Source of the DNA: Trichodesmium erythraeum GBRTRLIN201
GTDB taxonomy: Bacteria; Cyanobacteriota; Cyanobacteriia; Cyanobacteriales; Microcoleaceae
Length of the DNA: 44,615 bases
Assembly: GCA_018457135.1 (NCBI GenBank)
Contig: JAGGDU010000164.1
Span: 73,373-117,987 of the forward strand
Reading direction: 5' to 3'
This document shows, piece after piece, positions 28,280 through 40,573 of the stretch. Under the pieces are notes generated by a model. That model did not search any database. It had not been told where the DNA came from and worked only from the letters and a program-made list of their open reading frames with translations. The translations under genes were made by a program, and so were the position numbers. The stretch's first letter is position 1. Every line of letters begins with the position of its first letter.

Positions 28280-28420
28280 ATGTCTGACCTTGACCGTGGC
28301 ATAATGAAATTTAAGGGAGCAGATACTCCCAGGGCGATCGCTATTTCTGCGATTCTTATCTTAGGTAGTATAGTCTTTCTCCTTTTCTGGGGACTTAATA
28401 CTGCTTACACAGTTGGTTAG
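28280..28420 (+). CDS. 46-residue single-helix membrane protein
   Basis: The protein starts MSDLDRGIMKFKGADTPRAI, has one hydrophobic helix at about residues 20-40 (IAISAILILGSIVFLLFWGL) and ends NTAYTVG. A good ribosome site precedes it and a rho-independent-type hairpin (28443-28467) follows, so it looks expressed. Its size and single helix resemble small subunits of thylakoid complexes (photosystem or NDH-1), but I do not recognise it and make no such assignment. It lies between the two copies of the large direct repeat and amid decayed genes, which makes its intactness notable. Confidence 0.75.
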   Translation: MSDLDRGIMKFKGADTPRAIAISAILILGSIVFLLFWGLNTAYTVG

Positions 28421-28442
28421 TTAATACTAATCCAAACTTTTT

Positions 28443-28467
28443 AGAGGCGTTCCTGTGGAACGTCTCT
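28443..28467 (+). terminator. Hairpin terminator after the small membrane-protein gene
   Basis: AGAGGCGTTCC-TGT-GGAACGTCTCT forms an 11-bp stem (one G-T pair) with a 3-base loop, 22 bases after the stop. The following sequence is A/T-rich (AACTATTATC) rather than a clean T tract. Confidence 0.7.
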
Positions 28468-28763
28468 AACTATTATCATGGTATAATAGTTTTCAATTTC
28501 TTAGAAAATTTAAAATTAAAATCCAACTATTATACATCATTGTTAATCTTCCACTTCCTCAGCTAGAAAACTAAATTTATATACTAAAAAAAAGCAGAAG
28601 CAGCAAAAAAAAGGTACCTTTTTCCCTGTGCAAGATTATAATCAGTAATTTTTTGCATCATATAGCTTATAGCCAGATTTTGCTTGGTAATTTTCTAGCG
28701 GGGAGAGAGTAATTAAACCTAAATTTTACAGAAAAAAATGCTTCAAAGTAAGCGACCATATTT
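28468..28763. other. A+T-rich spacer between the terminator and the right repeat copy
   Basis: No gene was seen. The last bases before 28764 (CTTCAAAGTAAGCGACC) resemble a worn copy of the devC 3' coding end. Confidence 0.4.
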
Positions 28764-29405
28764 AAAACTTAGGAATATTTGACTTGTTCTCAAAGAATAT
28801 TTCTTTGGTCAGTTAAAGATAGAAGTCCAAGTAAAGATTTATACCTTTACTGATACCTGTGTTCATTTCGGTAGACTAAAGTGCAGAGTATAATGCCATT
28901 TTGCTCTCCCATAGTACAAATTCTCAAAACAATTTGCTATAGTTGAATTTTATATTTATCAATACTATGTATTGACATAGTTCTTTTTTTTAATAACCTC
29001 TGTGATTTTTCTAGTCATTTTTACCACTTCCCAAACATAGCATTACTTTTAATAAAGGGTATGATGCCATTCTTGAAAAACTTTTCCACATTTTCCAATA
29101 GCAGGGGACCTATCTTGCTCCCCTCCTACCAAGGAGATGGAGTTGGGCAGAGGAGTCGTGGTAGAAACGTTGCGTGGAATGTCTGTATAAAATAATAAGA
29201 ATTAACATAGTTTGAAGTTATTTACTTAGTATGTTAATGACTTAAAATTTTGAAGTATTACTTAAGTATAGCATTAATCCATGGCAATTGGTAGAAGTTA
29301 CAATAATGATTACTTTTGCTAACAGTATCTTCATCTATTTTTCAGCCTACTTTTGTAAAATTAATAGCTCGTAGTTGTAAATTTTTAAGATACTAATTTT
29401 TGTAT
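28764..29405. repeat. Large direct repeat, right copy
   Basis: This is the counterpart of 27413-28035. It lacks the 99-bp MITE: where the left copy reads AAATTAA-MITE-TCACATG, this copy reads GAATTAACATAG. It runs into the 3' coding end of the methyltransferase fragment. Confidence 0.85.
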
Positions 29406-29900
29406 TTAAAACTTCTTCCCAGATATTTATAGTAGAATAGCTTTTGATTTGTTTGTAATACAAGTCATCATTTTCGACTCTGAGAACCACAGCAAAAATA
29501 ACACCCGGCTTGAGAATCTGAATTAGTTCTTCAAAGCTTTCTAAAGGAACTTGATTACGAGTAAAAACACCAGTTGATACTAAAACATCAAACTGATTAT
29601 CTGCAAAAGGAAGAGTTTCACCTAATTTTTCTAGATGCAAAGCTTTATATATATCTTGGTCTTTTAATATCTCCAAATATTTTTGGCTAATGTCTAGACT
29701 TTGGAGGTTTTTGAAGTCATAAGAATTGAGTTTTCGACCTAATTCCCTTCCCACACCCAATATTTAAAATCAAAGCATTTTTCTTTAAATATGATATTAA
29801 GGTATAAGCAAAATGGTTGAGTAAAACTGTCCAGCCATTATCGTAATGTTCTTGGTCATAAAATGATACCTAGTTGTCGTATTTGCTTTTGACTTCTTCT
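29347..29900 (-). pseudogene. Class I SAM-dependent methyltransferase, broken
   Basis: The longest open part (29347-29760, 137 codons) contains LGETLPFADNQFDVLVSTGV, FEELIQILKPG and a C-terminal YELLILQK, typical of a class I methyltransferase. The SAM-binding motif I lies upstream in another frame: LKKNALILNIGCGKG, needing one frame shift to join ELGRKLNSYDF. Further upstream, KYDN-stop-VSFYDQEHYDNGWTVLL shows a TAG at 29872-29870, probably from CAG. At least two lesions make this a pseudogene. It follows the aminotransferase remnant and may have modified a sugar or amino sugar. Confidence 0.75.
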
Positions 29901-29909
29901 ATATTTTCA

Positions 29910-31240
29910 AAGTATTGTGTTAAACCATTGAGATAATCTTGAAGATCATCTTCTCTCAATATTTTATAAAGAGTATCTTTGATAATGTGGCCTATTAAAT
30001 TAAGGTCATCTACATTAAAAGATGATGGTAATCTCAGATCACAAGCAGAAAAAATAATTGATTCAGTTTTTTTAAACTAGGTGTTTCTGTAAATGAATAT
30101 TGCCAGTTTTTGTAATAACGATAATTATCACCTTTGCCAAATATTTAGATAGTTACACCCCTCTGTCTAGTTTGTTGTACGAATATTACCTAATTGTTGT
30201 GAAGTTAATCCCAAAAGATTAAATGATAAACTGTCAGGGGCTGTTTCTACTGTTTCCAGAGGAGAGGGAATATAAATATTCTTAACAGAGCTAATAATTT
30301 TGACTAATTTGTCGTACCTTTGCCTGCCTGTTTAGGATATCTTGTTTTCTAAAAATTCTATCTGAGGTCTTAAAACAGCAGCCGTTAAATTACTTATTCT
30401 CAAACTAAAATTAGGAATATGATGCTTTAAATTTTTCAAATAAATTATCATTATCAAGACAACAAAATGTTTCTTGTAAAGCCTCTCGTAATAACTAGCT
30501 GCTAGAATATAATAGACAGCAAATTGTACATTATTGGTGTCAATTAACCCCCCTTCACCAGAGTTGAGTGCCTTATAACTTTGGGTACTAAAGCAAGCAA
30601 TTTCTCCATGATGTCCAACTAAGTTTCCGTTCCATTTTGCTCCTAGACTATGAGCGCAATCTTCTATAAAATAAATTCTAGCTTGAGTGCAAATATTCTT
30701 AATAGCATCTAAATTAGATATATGTTCTCTCATCTGGGACAAAACAAAAAACTTAGCATCTTGATGAACTTCTATTTTGTGTTTTAAATCTCCAAGCTAA
30801 ATAATATATTTCTAGTTACACTCCACATAGATAGGGATACCACCAGCATGAATAATACTACTAGGAACTGCTGTGAAGGTAAAAGCATTAGTTAATATTT
30901 TGTTGCGAAAATTGACTCCACTTGCTTTTAGTACTAAGAAGATAGCACTTCCATATAAGTTAACAGTAATAACATACTGATGTTTAGTCTTTACACTAAA
31001 CTCATATTCTAGCTTGGCTACCTCAGTCGCCAATTCTTCATCTTCATTATTTAGATCATAAGAATCACTACAATTGCTAAAATTATTGGAGAAATTGTAA
31101 CGATAAAGTCTTCCTTTTTGAATTAATTTTATGACTTGCTTAATACCTGCTTCAGGAATTGGATGGGGAGGAATAAAATTTAATAAAAATTTTATTACTG
31201 ACTTTTGTTTTTGTTGTAGTACTCTTTTTAAGATTTCATT
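29910..31240 (-). pseudogene. DegT/DnrJ/EryC1-type PLP aminotransferase, broken
   Basis: Pieces of one gene lie in order on the minus strand: an N-terminal part from about 31240 (FIPPHPIPEAGIKQVIKLIQ, then TNAFTFTAVPSSIIHAGGIP), the central part (IYFIEDCAHSLGAKWNG, GEIACFSTQSYKALNSGEGG with the PLP-binding lysine in SYK) at 30742-30332, and a C-terminal part ending DLRLPSSFNVDDLNLI near 29990. Stops and frame shifts near 30800 and 30330-30060 break it. Such enzymes aminate keto-sugars for polysaccharides or secondary metabolites. It forms a decayed unit with the methyltransferase downstream. Confidence 0.8.
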
Positions 31241-33699
<2,459 letters not shown>

Positions 33700-33890
33700 C
33701 ATAAACCTAGTAAGAACTGACGTATAATACCAAAAATTATAGGGAGAAAAACTCAATTGGCGTCATCCTAGAGTTTCTTCCTATTTCTGAGGAATTCAAC
33801 CAAAAGTTAATTGTTGACTATTATCTTCTTTTCAGGTGCCTTTAAAAAAGCATAACTATTTGTATCCTTATTAAGGAAAGTTATTGATGA

Positions 33891-34834
33891 TATAGTCATT
33901 CTGAATAATACTAGGACATTAAGAGGCACAATAATCTCGAATGATATCATCAATGGATTTATCTTTTCTTTCCTACATTCTTTTCTTCTTTAATGTGCCA
34001 AAGTCCTGTTCTTAATAATTTAAATCTGGAGAGTATTTAGGGAGAAATATAACCTCATGTCCTTGCTCATTGACTAATTCTTTAATCAGGGTTTTTCTAT
34101 GAATTGGTGCATTGTCCATTATTAGGACTAATTTTCCCTCAACTGATGGTAATAAATATTATTCTAGCCATCCCTCAAATCCAACAGCCTTTAAGCTTCT
34201 TTCAAAAATCATTGGGGTAATTTAATCTTTCTTTCTTTTTCTTCTTCCTACTACCAAGTTTTCTCTTTTTTTCCTTTTGCCTTGTTTCTACCCTCTGACT
34301 TTTTTCCCTCTCTTTGACCAGGCATATAGACATTCTTGGAATGACTCAAATCCTCTCTCATCAATATATACAAGGCTTTATATCCCATATTTTTTGCTCA
34401 ATTCTCTGAGTAATTTATAGTATTTTATTCTTTCGCTGCCTATTTCTTTCTCGATTCCTTAATTCTTTTTTTTTGTGTAATTCTCATTTGATGCAGCCCA
34501 TAACCAATTGAACTAATATTAACTCCAAACTTAACAGCTTGAGGGGACAATCTTAAATCTGGATTTTCTTTCACATCTTGTTCTAATGCCTGCCCATCTA
34601 GTTTTCGCTGGCGTCTTGTGACTTTTGTCAGTTTTAATTATACTCTTGCTAGCTACCGATATATTGTAGAACGTCCCACTTTATAGATTCTGGCGGCGGA
34701 TAAAATACTTCCTCCATTTTCAATATAATCAATGACTCTTGTTTGTAAATCTAGACTGTAAGATATTCTTTAAATAGTTTATTCTAGTTGATTTTACCCC
34801 CTATATTGTACTATTCTTATTCATAATAACTATA
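33891..34834 (-). mobile_element. Decayed IS630-family insertion sequence with inverted ends
   Basis: The 944-bp element has imperfect inverted ends: TATAGTCATTCTGAATAATA at the left and the complement of TATTCTTATTCATAATAACTATA at the right, each opening with TA. Inside, on the minus strand, lies a broken transposase: N-terminal helix-turn-helix (SLDLQTRVIDYIENGGSILS, AARIYKVGRSTIYR), then VKENPDLRLSPQAVKFGV, and the DDE part EGKLVLIMDNAPIHRKTLI, HEVIFLPKYSPDLN, ending DDIIRDYCAS. Stops and shifts interrupt it, so it is inactive. Confidence 0.85.
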
Positions 34835-35046
34835 GATAAAATTCAATTTTCATTTATTAGAAGAAATACAATAAGTTGCTCAGTGATATCCAAGCTACTT
34901 ATGTGCTAAGGGTAGCAAATATTTGAATATTTAACCAAGCCTGAATTATGCTATTAGTTCTTTTCAAAAACACAGGCTAGCAGAAAGTTATGGCAACAAA
35001 AAATACAAAAACAGTAGTTGAGAAAAAAAGATGATAAATCAAGTAG

Positions 35047-35125
35047 TATAGTTCTTTTAAATAAGAATGAGATACTATTGGGCACAATAATTACGAATAA
35101 TTTCATTTTGGGCTACTGATTAGCC
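35047..35125 (-). mobile_element. Second IS630-type end fragment
   Basis: TATAGTTCTTTTAAATAAGA followed shortly by GGCACAATAATTACGAATAA mirrors the left end of the 33891 element (TATAGTCATTCTGAATAATA ... GGCACAATAATCTCGAATGA). The minus strand encodes NEIIRNYCAQ-stop, like DDIIRDYCAS-stop. Only this end is visible. Confidence 0.5.
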
Positions 35126-35225
35126 ATATATTCCCTTGAAGACCCTAATCTGTCATTAATCTTTTGGGCGTTGGTGAATTAAGGTATGATTTGAGTTCAT
35201 AGCGATCGCGATCTTAGGCAGAAAA

Positions 35226-35984
35226 ATTATAGAATGTCCAGAATTTCAATCAACTCACATCAATAAAAATGGCCAAAAGAAAGAAAAGCAAAACTACATC
35301 TGTGTAGAATCTGGTCGTCAATTTATTGATTGCTATAAAACTTATACAGGTTATAGTGATTAACTCACAGATCAATGCTTAAAAGTGTATGTTAATGGTA
35401 TGGGCTTAAGAGGAATATCAAGAGTTAAAAAAGTCACCATACTACAATTATCAACTCAATTAAACAAGTAGGAAAACTATTACCACCTTCTTACTCTCCT
35501 CAAGAAATTCTTCAAGTAGGAGAGCTAGAAAAATTACAGACATAATTAGGCTCAAAAAAAAACCAAAACCGCTTGAGCATTAAACGAATCATTGAAATAT
35601 GAATGAAGGCTTCGCTATTTCATTGAGCAATTTATCGTCAACACAAAAAGGAAAACTAGCTGTAAAAAATGGCTAACTGATCATTGGGGAGGGTATGAAC
35701 GAGTCTTCCTCTGTAATAGAACACATTATTAGTAAAAACCATTGCCCTGCAATTGGAATGCACAAATGGAATTATCAGACAGCAGATCGGTCGATGGCAT
35801 CGCCGACAGAATAAATTTGGCAAGCTCTGGCCACAAACTGAGGTAAAAGTAAAGTAAGCGATCGCTTACTTTAATTGGATTTGGGTTCATAGTCACAAAG
35901 AAAATACTGCTGCGCAAAGAGCTGAGGAACGCGATCGCCCCTTGGAGTTGGAACGACTTAATTACTTATCCCACACTTTACTGA
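35226..35984 (+). pseudogene. IS1-family transposase, broken
   Basis: The plus strand reads IIECPEFQSTHINKNGQKKE then KQNYICVESGRQFIDCYKTY to a stop, then LTDQCLKVYVNGMGLRGISR, LSTQLNKQVGKLLPPSYS, RWHRRQNKFGKLWPQTEV, FNWIWVHSHKENTAAQRAEE and, after a shift, [15 protein letters not shown]-stop. The layout is that of cyanobacterial IS1-type transposases (InsA-like zinc finger plus InsB-like part). Two finger cysteines are replaced by Phe and Ser, and several stops and shifts are present. The 3' end abuts an IS5-type remnant. Confidence 0.75.
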
Positions 35985-36546
35985 CGCACTACCGGATGTT
36001 CTTCATAATCTTTAGAAAGTCTACAATAACCTCCTAAGCAAGCAAAAGTTCTTTCCACTACCCAACGTCTGGGTAAAACTTTAAACCCTTTTTCAGTTCT
36101 ATTAACAATATCTAATTTATACCCACAAACCATTGTCACAGATTTCTCCAGTTTTCCTCAATAGCCTTGTTCTGCCCAAACAATTTTGAGATTTGGAGCA
36201 TCATGTTTAGCTTGAAGAAATACAGACTTAGCTACATCCCGATCCTGTATCTGGGCTGAGTGTACTACTACAGTTAACAATAACCCTTGAGTCTCCACTC
36301 TTCTGTGTCGTTTCCTGCCTTTGATATTTTTGCCGGCTTCTTTTCCACGCACCCCCCTTTTTCAATCGTTTTTACTGACTGTAAATCAATGATAGCCGCC
36401 GATGCTTCTTCAGTTATACCCTGTTTAATTCTCACTGTTTTTCGTAATGTGTCATTGATTTGTTTCCATACTCCATTACGTTGCCAACGATCAAAATAAG
36501 TAGCCACCGTTTGCCAAAGTGTTAAATCATGAGGAAGTGCCCGCGA
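35978..36546 (-). pseudogene. IS5-type transposase fragment, truncated at both ends
   Basis: The minus strand begins abruptly at RALPHDLTLWQTVATYFDRW and continues QRNGVWKQIN, AAIIDLQSVKTIEKGG (first Asp of the DDE triad), a frame shift to KGRKRHRRVETQGLLLTVVV and HSAQIQDRD, then APNLKIVWAEQGY-stop and [20 protein letters not shown]. It is cut short after YEEHP near 35990, where IS1 sequence begins. Upstream of RALPHDL it is replaced by enolase-superfamily sequence, so one insertion or deletion removed the 5' end. Confidence 0.8.
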
Positions 36547-37012
36547 CGTATCGGTTTGATATATCGGATGATTGATATCGCCTTACCCGGTCACCCCTAT
36601 ATTAAGTCAGCTCTGGATATGGCTTGTTGGGATATCCTGGGCAAAGCAACGAAACTGCCCCTTTGTGAAGTTTGAGGGTCGTATCTACCAAGCTATAACT
36701 ATCCAAAATTCTGTTCCCACAGGTACTCCAGAAGAAATGATTGAATCAATTAAACGGGGTCAAGCCAAAGGGGAAGCGGTTCATACCTGTAAAATTGGTG
36801 CAGATGTGGCGTTAGATATTGAGAGGATTAAAGGCTATCGGTACATATTTGCCCCCGAATGAAACGGCAACCTTTGATGTTGCGCTTGGCTAGTGGATGA
36901 AGCAATACGGGTGATCAACTCCGTCAAAGAGCCGATTTTATTTTATATTTTGAACAGCCTTGTGAAACTTATGAAGAATGTTTGCAAGTCCGTAAACTTA
37001 CGAATCATCATA
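36547..37012 (+). pseudogene. Mandelate racemase/muconate lactonizing enzyme-type fragment
   Basis: From 36547 the frame reads RIGLIYRMIDIALPGHPYIK SALDMACWDILGKAT in two parts, a hallmark of the enolase-superfamily MR/MLE group. After shifts come GRIYQAITIQNSVPTGTPEE, KIGADVALDIERIK and YFEQPCETYEECLQVRKL. N- and C-terminal domains are missing, and stops (e.g. after LPLCEV) and shifts are many. The 5' end is cut by the IS5-type fragment and the 3' end runs into a sulfotransferase remnant. Confidence 0.75.
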
Positions 37013-37346
37013 AGCTGTTTGAAATAGCTCAAGAAATTAGTGGAAAACTGACAGTAGTAATTGATCCATATGATTTAGTAAAAAAACTAAAGCAACTGTA
37101 AAAACTTATTGTAATATTATAGGTATACCATTTATTGAAAAAGCTTTAGAATGGAAAGCTGAATCTCAACCTGACATTAATCAATGGGAAGGGGGATGGC
37201 ATAATTGTGTATTATCTAGTCAAGGATTTAAAGAAAGAGAAAAAAAGATTATATTAGAATTGAAGATAATGAACATCTAAAGAAAGCTTATTAATTTTTT
37301 TTTGCCTTACTATGAAACACTTTATGAAGATCGACTAATAATTTAA
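37013..37346 (+). pseudogene. Sulfotransferase-like C-terminal fragment
   Basis: The plus strand encodes KLFEIAQEISGKLTVVIDPY, then after a shift TYCNIIGIPFIEKALEWKAE, QWEGGWHNCVLSSQGFKERE, IRIEDNEHLKKAY and YYETLYEDRL. This is the end of a sulfotransferase-like protein family (GIPFIxEALxW...W). It begins in frame with the preceding MR/MLE fragment (KLTNHH-KLFEI), which suggests a deletion joined two unrelated genes. Frame shifts and stops show it is dead. Confidence 0.6.
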
Positions 37347-38044
37347 TAACTTTTAATAACTATTGTTCGTTTTACATTCTAATTATTTAATTTCCACTGT
37401 GTATAATAACAGTATTTTTATAGTCTTGGAAGTACAATTTTTTAGAAGTTTAAGGAATAGCTAATACAAGATTAGGGCGTTCCTGAATATAATATATTTT
37501 CAGGATCTATAAAAGAGCTTTTTTATCTCTTTAAGGCGTAGAAAAAGCTTCGATTTATAATTGAGTAATATAAGAATTTTATACCTAAAACATGACAATC
37601 AATAAAATATGATATTTTGTTTTCAGGTATTTACTAATAGTTATGTACTACCAACCGCAATGTCCGAACTAATCTCCATAGTTAACTTAATTTATTAATA
37701 TAGATTTGATTTGGATAGATAGGATATTTATAGTTATATTTCATAATTAATTTGATTAAACTATCATTTCTTTTTGCAGAGCATAAATTAATTGATTAAA
37801 ATTAATCCCACACTAAAATATTTTGAAGTGTGGGTATTCTTTTAATACTATAGATAAATATTTTAGGACCTAGAGCAAAAGTACAAATAAATACTATATT
37901 ATAACTAATTATCTAAACATAATATCATATCTTTTTTGAAAGTGCTAATTAAGGTTAGTAGGTGGCATAATACCACCAAAAAACTAACCAATTGCTAGAC
38001 AGATATTAGGGAAGATATAGAAAGAAAACAAAAACACTCACCTA
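37347..38044. other. Spacer downstream of argC
   Basis: A+T-rich, with no gene seen apart from the hairpin at 37807-37834. Confidence 0.5.
37807..37834. terminator. Bidirectional-type hairpin
   Basis: CCCACACT-(12 bases)-AGTGTGGG is a perfect 8-bp stem, followed on the plus strand by TATTCTTTTAAT. It could end transcripts from either side; no intact plus-strand gene lies just before it. Confidence 0.45.
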
Positions 38045-39103
38045 TTAGGGATAAAAACTTAATTGAGGCAAACCCAAAGTCTCTTCCCAACCCATCATCA
38101 AATTCATACACTGAATACTCTGGCCAGCTTGACCTTTGATTAGATTATCAATGGCTGACATAATAATCACTCTATCAGTACGATGATCCACCTCAATACC
38201 AAGATAACAAAGATTAGTACCACTTGCCCACTTAGTTTGAGGATAAGTACCACTGGGCAATACCTTTACCCAAGGACAATTACGATAAAAAGCATTGTAA
38301 ATAGTCAATAAGTCTTCTCGCACCAATCCAGGGTCTCGGAGAGTACCATATACTGTAGCTAATATCCCCCGTACCATTGGCATTAGATGAGGAGTGAATT
38401 GCACTTTCACATCATAACCTGCCAGGTTACTACAAATTTGTTCAATTTCTGGAGTATGTCGATGACTAGCTACTCCGTAAGGACCAACAGAGTTATCTGC
38501 TTCAGCCAGTAACATATTAATATTTGCTTTTCGGCCACCTCCCGATGTACCTGATTTAGCATCAATAATTGCAGTTTCTGGTACTATCAAACCCTGTTTA
38601 AACAGTGGCGAAAGCGCTAAAAGACTAGCAGTAACATAACAACCAGGACAACCAATAAGTTGAGCATTGGCTATACGATCGCGATACAATTCTGGTAAAC
38701 CATAAACCGCAGTAGCTGCTATTTTTTGATCTGTACGTTCTCCGCCATACCAAGATTGATAGGTTTCAAGATTACTAAACCGATAGTCAGCTGAGAGGTC
38801 TAATACTTTACATCCTTTTTCTAATAGGTTGGGTGCCATCTTCCAAGCTAGACCATTAGGTAGGGAGAGGAAAACTATCTGAGATTTATTGGCAATTTTG
38901 TCCAACTCTATTGATTCTATTTTTAAGTCTACAGAATGCTCTAAGTGAGGGTAGATTGAAGAAAAAGGTTTTCCTGCACTGCTATCCCCTCCCAAATAAA
39001 CAACTTCTACTTTGGGATGATTCTGAAGCAGCTTCACAAGTTGCACCCCGCCATAGCCGGAAGCACCTACAATTCCTATTGGCACAGGTGCTGATTTTTT
39101 CAT
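38045..39103 (-). CDS. argC: N-acetyl-gamma-glutamyl-phosphate reductase
   Basis: This is the third step of arginine synthesis: NADPH-dependent reduction of N-acetylglutamyl phosphate to the semialdehyde. The 352-residue protein begins at ATG 39103 ([19 protein letters not shown]); AGGAG sits 8 bases before it, which favours it over an upstream in-frame TTG. Landmarks are the dinucleotide-binding [10 protein letters not shown], the catalytic cysteine in [14 protein letters not shown], the [10 protein letters not shown] loop and [11 protein letters not shown]. The C-terminus ([19 protein letters not shown]) is complete. It is a single gene. Confidence 0.97.
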
Positions 39104-39179
39104 AACATTAACTCCTAGCAGCAAAAAAAATTAACTTTTGCTGCATTTTAGTACCAAATTTTAATTTTGGTGGTAGTTA

Positions 39180-39278
39180 TACCAATTTCCTTAAGTATGG
39201 CTACACATTATACTCAAGAATAAAATCATATAATCTTATTAATCTTAAGTAATGTAGCCTAAGTTTATGAAATTGGTA
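39180..39278. mobile_element. 99-bp MITE, copy 2 (inverted relative to copy 1)
   Basis: The element starts TACCAATTTCCTTAAGTATG and ends TAAGTTTATGAAATTGGTA, giving terminal inverted repeats of TACCAATTTC with further complementarity inside (CTTAAGTATGGCTACA against TGTAGCCTAAGTTTAT). Its reverse complement matches 27700-27798 nearly base for base. TA flanks are consistent with an IS630/Tc1-type transposase mobilising it. Confidence 0.85.
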
Positions 39279-40210
39279 TTAGTATCATGTTTTATAATTT
39301 TTGTCTTGTTAAGGAGTAAAAAGTGGTTTGTCAAAAGAACTTTATCAAATCACATTTATTTTACAATGTTAAAGATAAATTTGGTTTATTTTACACAATT
39401 TATTTTCAAATCCCAAAATAATCTCCTCAGTACAAAAGCTACAGTTATCCACTGGACTTAGTTGGTAAACTTCTAATCTTTGCTGGAGTCTTTTTGAAGT
39501 TACTAATTATAATATAATATAGCTTAAATAAAACCAAAACTATTATGATCTTAAACCAAAATTATGAGTTTTTAAGATTACAGAACTGCAAAAAAAATCT
39601 TAACTGAACCGTATTGGATTATTAGGGTAGTTTCCCTAATTATTGGTAAAAAAAGTCGATTGCCTGGAAGAAAAAGCCTTTCATACAAATATGCTCGCTT
39701 TGGAGTGTAATAATAACGTTTTAGTTAAGTTAACCCCTTCTTTATATGAAACCTGCTTAATTCAGTCTAAAAAAAATATTTTATCTTGAGCCTAACCTGC
39801 AAATATTCCTAAGTTCTCTTTCCTCCTAACTTCTTAGTTCTCAGTACTGACTCCTAATTAACTATCTAAGTTACACCAATGCTACCGAATTTATATTATT
39901 CCCCCAAAAGGTCAGAGCGATCTTTAACTGTAATTGTGTTGGGATCAAACTCTGTTCTACTTCGCGATCGCTAACTATCCATTCAAAAAGCTTTAGTCTT
40001 GTTCGAGCTTTTTCATTTTTACCTGTAATTATCAACCCTCTCACATCATATTTTTAGCAGTTTTAAAAGCCTTTAAGTAAATAAATAATCAACTACAACT
40101 AGGAGGTTTAATGTACTGCACCCCATTCATTATCAATAAGGGTTTTCTTTAATTGAAGTGTTATTCAATCCTACCACACAAATCCTTTGCTATATATCTC
40201 TTTCAACTAG
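39279..40210. other. Spacer with an unassigned minus-strand coding fragment
   Basis: Mostly A+T-rich. On the minus strand from about 40078 to 39893 an eroded frame reads YDVRGLIITGKNEKARTRLK, LFEWIVSDREVE and, shifted by one, EFDPNTITVKDRSDLLGE-stop. The composition is protein-like with two HIP1-like sites, but I do not recognise the family. The rest holds no gene I can support. Confidence 0.4.
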
Positions 40211-40214
40211 CTTT

Positions 40215-40355
40215 TCACCCCGTAAAATTTTTTGGTTACCTACTTACTCACCTAAGCAAAACTTAATTGACATTCTCTGGAAATTAATTAAATATGAATG
40301 GATTGAATTTGATACCTATGAGAATTGGCAAAGTTTACTTAGGAAAGTAAATTAA
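40215..40355 (+). pseudogene. IS630-type transposase C-terminal fragment
   Basis: The plus strand reads IFWLPTYSPKQNLIDILWKL then IKYEWIEFDTYENWQSLLRK to a stop. This is the last DDE block of an IS630-type transposase (LPxYSPxLNxIExxW), with QN for LN and D for the catalytic glutamate position. The N-terminal portion has decayed. A long inverted repeat follows at once. Confidence 0.75.
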
Positions 40356-40425
40356 ATAAGGCCGGAAATTTGTGGTTTTTCCTTGGGAAACCTTTTGAAT
40401 ATAATTAATTTTTTCCGGCTTTATT
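40355..40425. terminator. Inverted repeat after the IS630-type fragment
   Basis: AATAAGGCCGGAAA at 40355-40368 pairs with TTTCCGGCTTTATT at 40412-40425 (13 of 14 positions, one wobble) around a 43-base loop, with TTTTCTTTTC following. It may be a terminator or part of the insertion-sequence end. Confidence 0.5.
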
Positions 40426-40573
40426 TTCTTTTCATTACTTAATTATCTCAAATCCTAAACTCGTCAAACTTTGTACTTCATTAACTCCAAAACTGGTGTA
40501 TACTTAATATTTTTTCAATTATTAATCCTAGCTATTATTGCTAGATATAAAAATCAATACCTAAGCAATCCAA

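Noticed and set aside
29281-29346. Independent gene between the repeat copy and the methyltransferase
   Set aside because: The similarity to 27900-27972 is explained by the large direct repeat.
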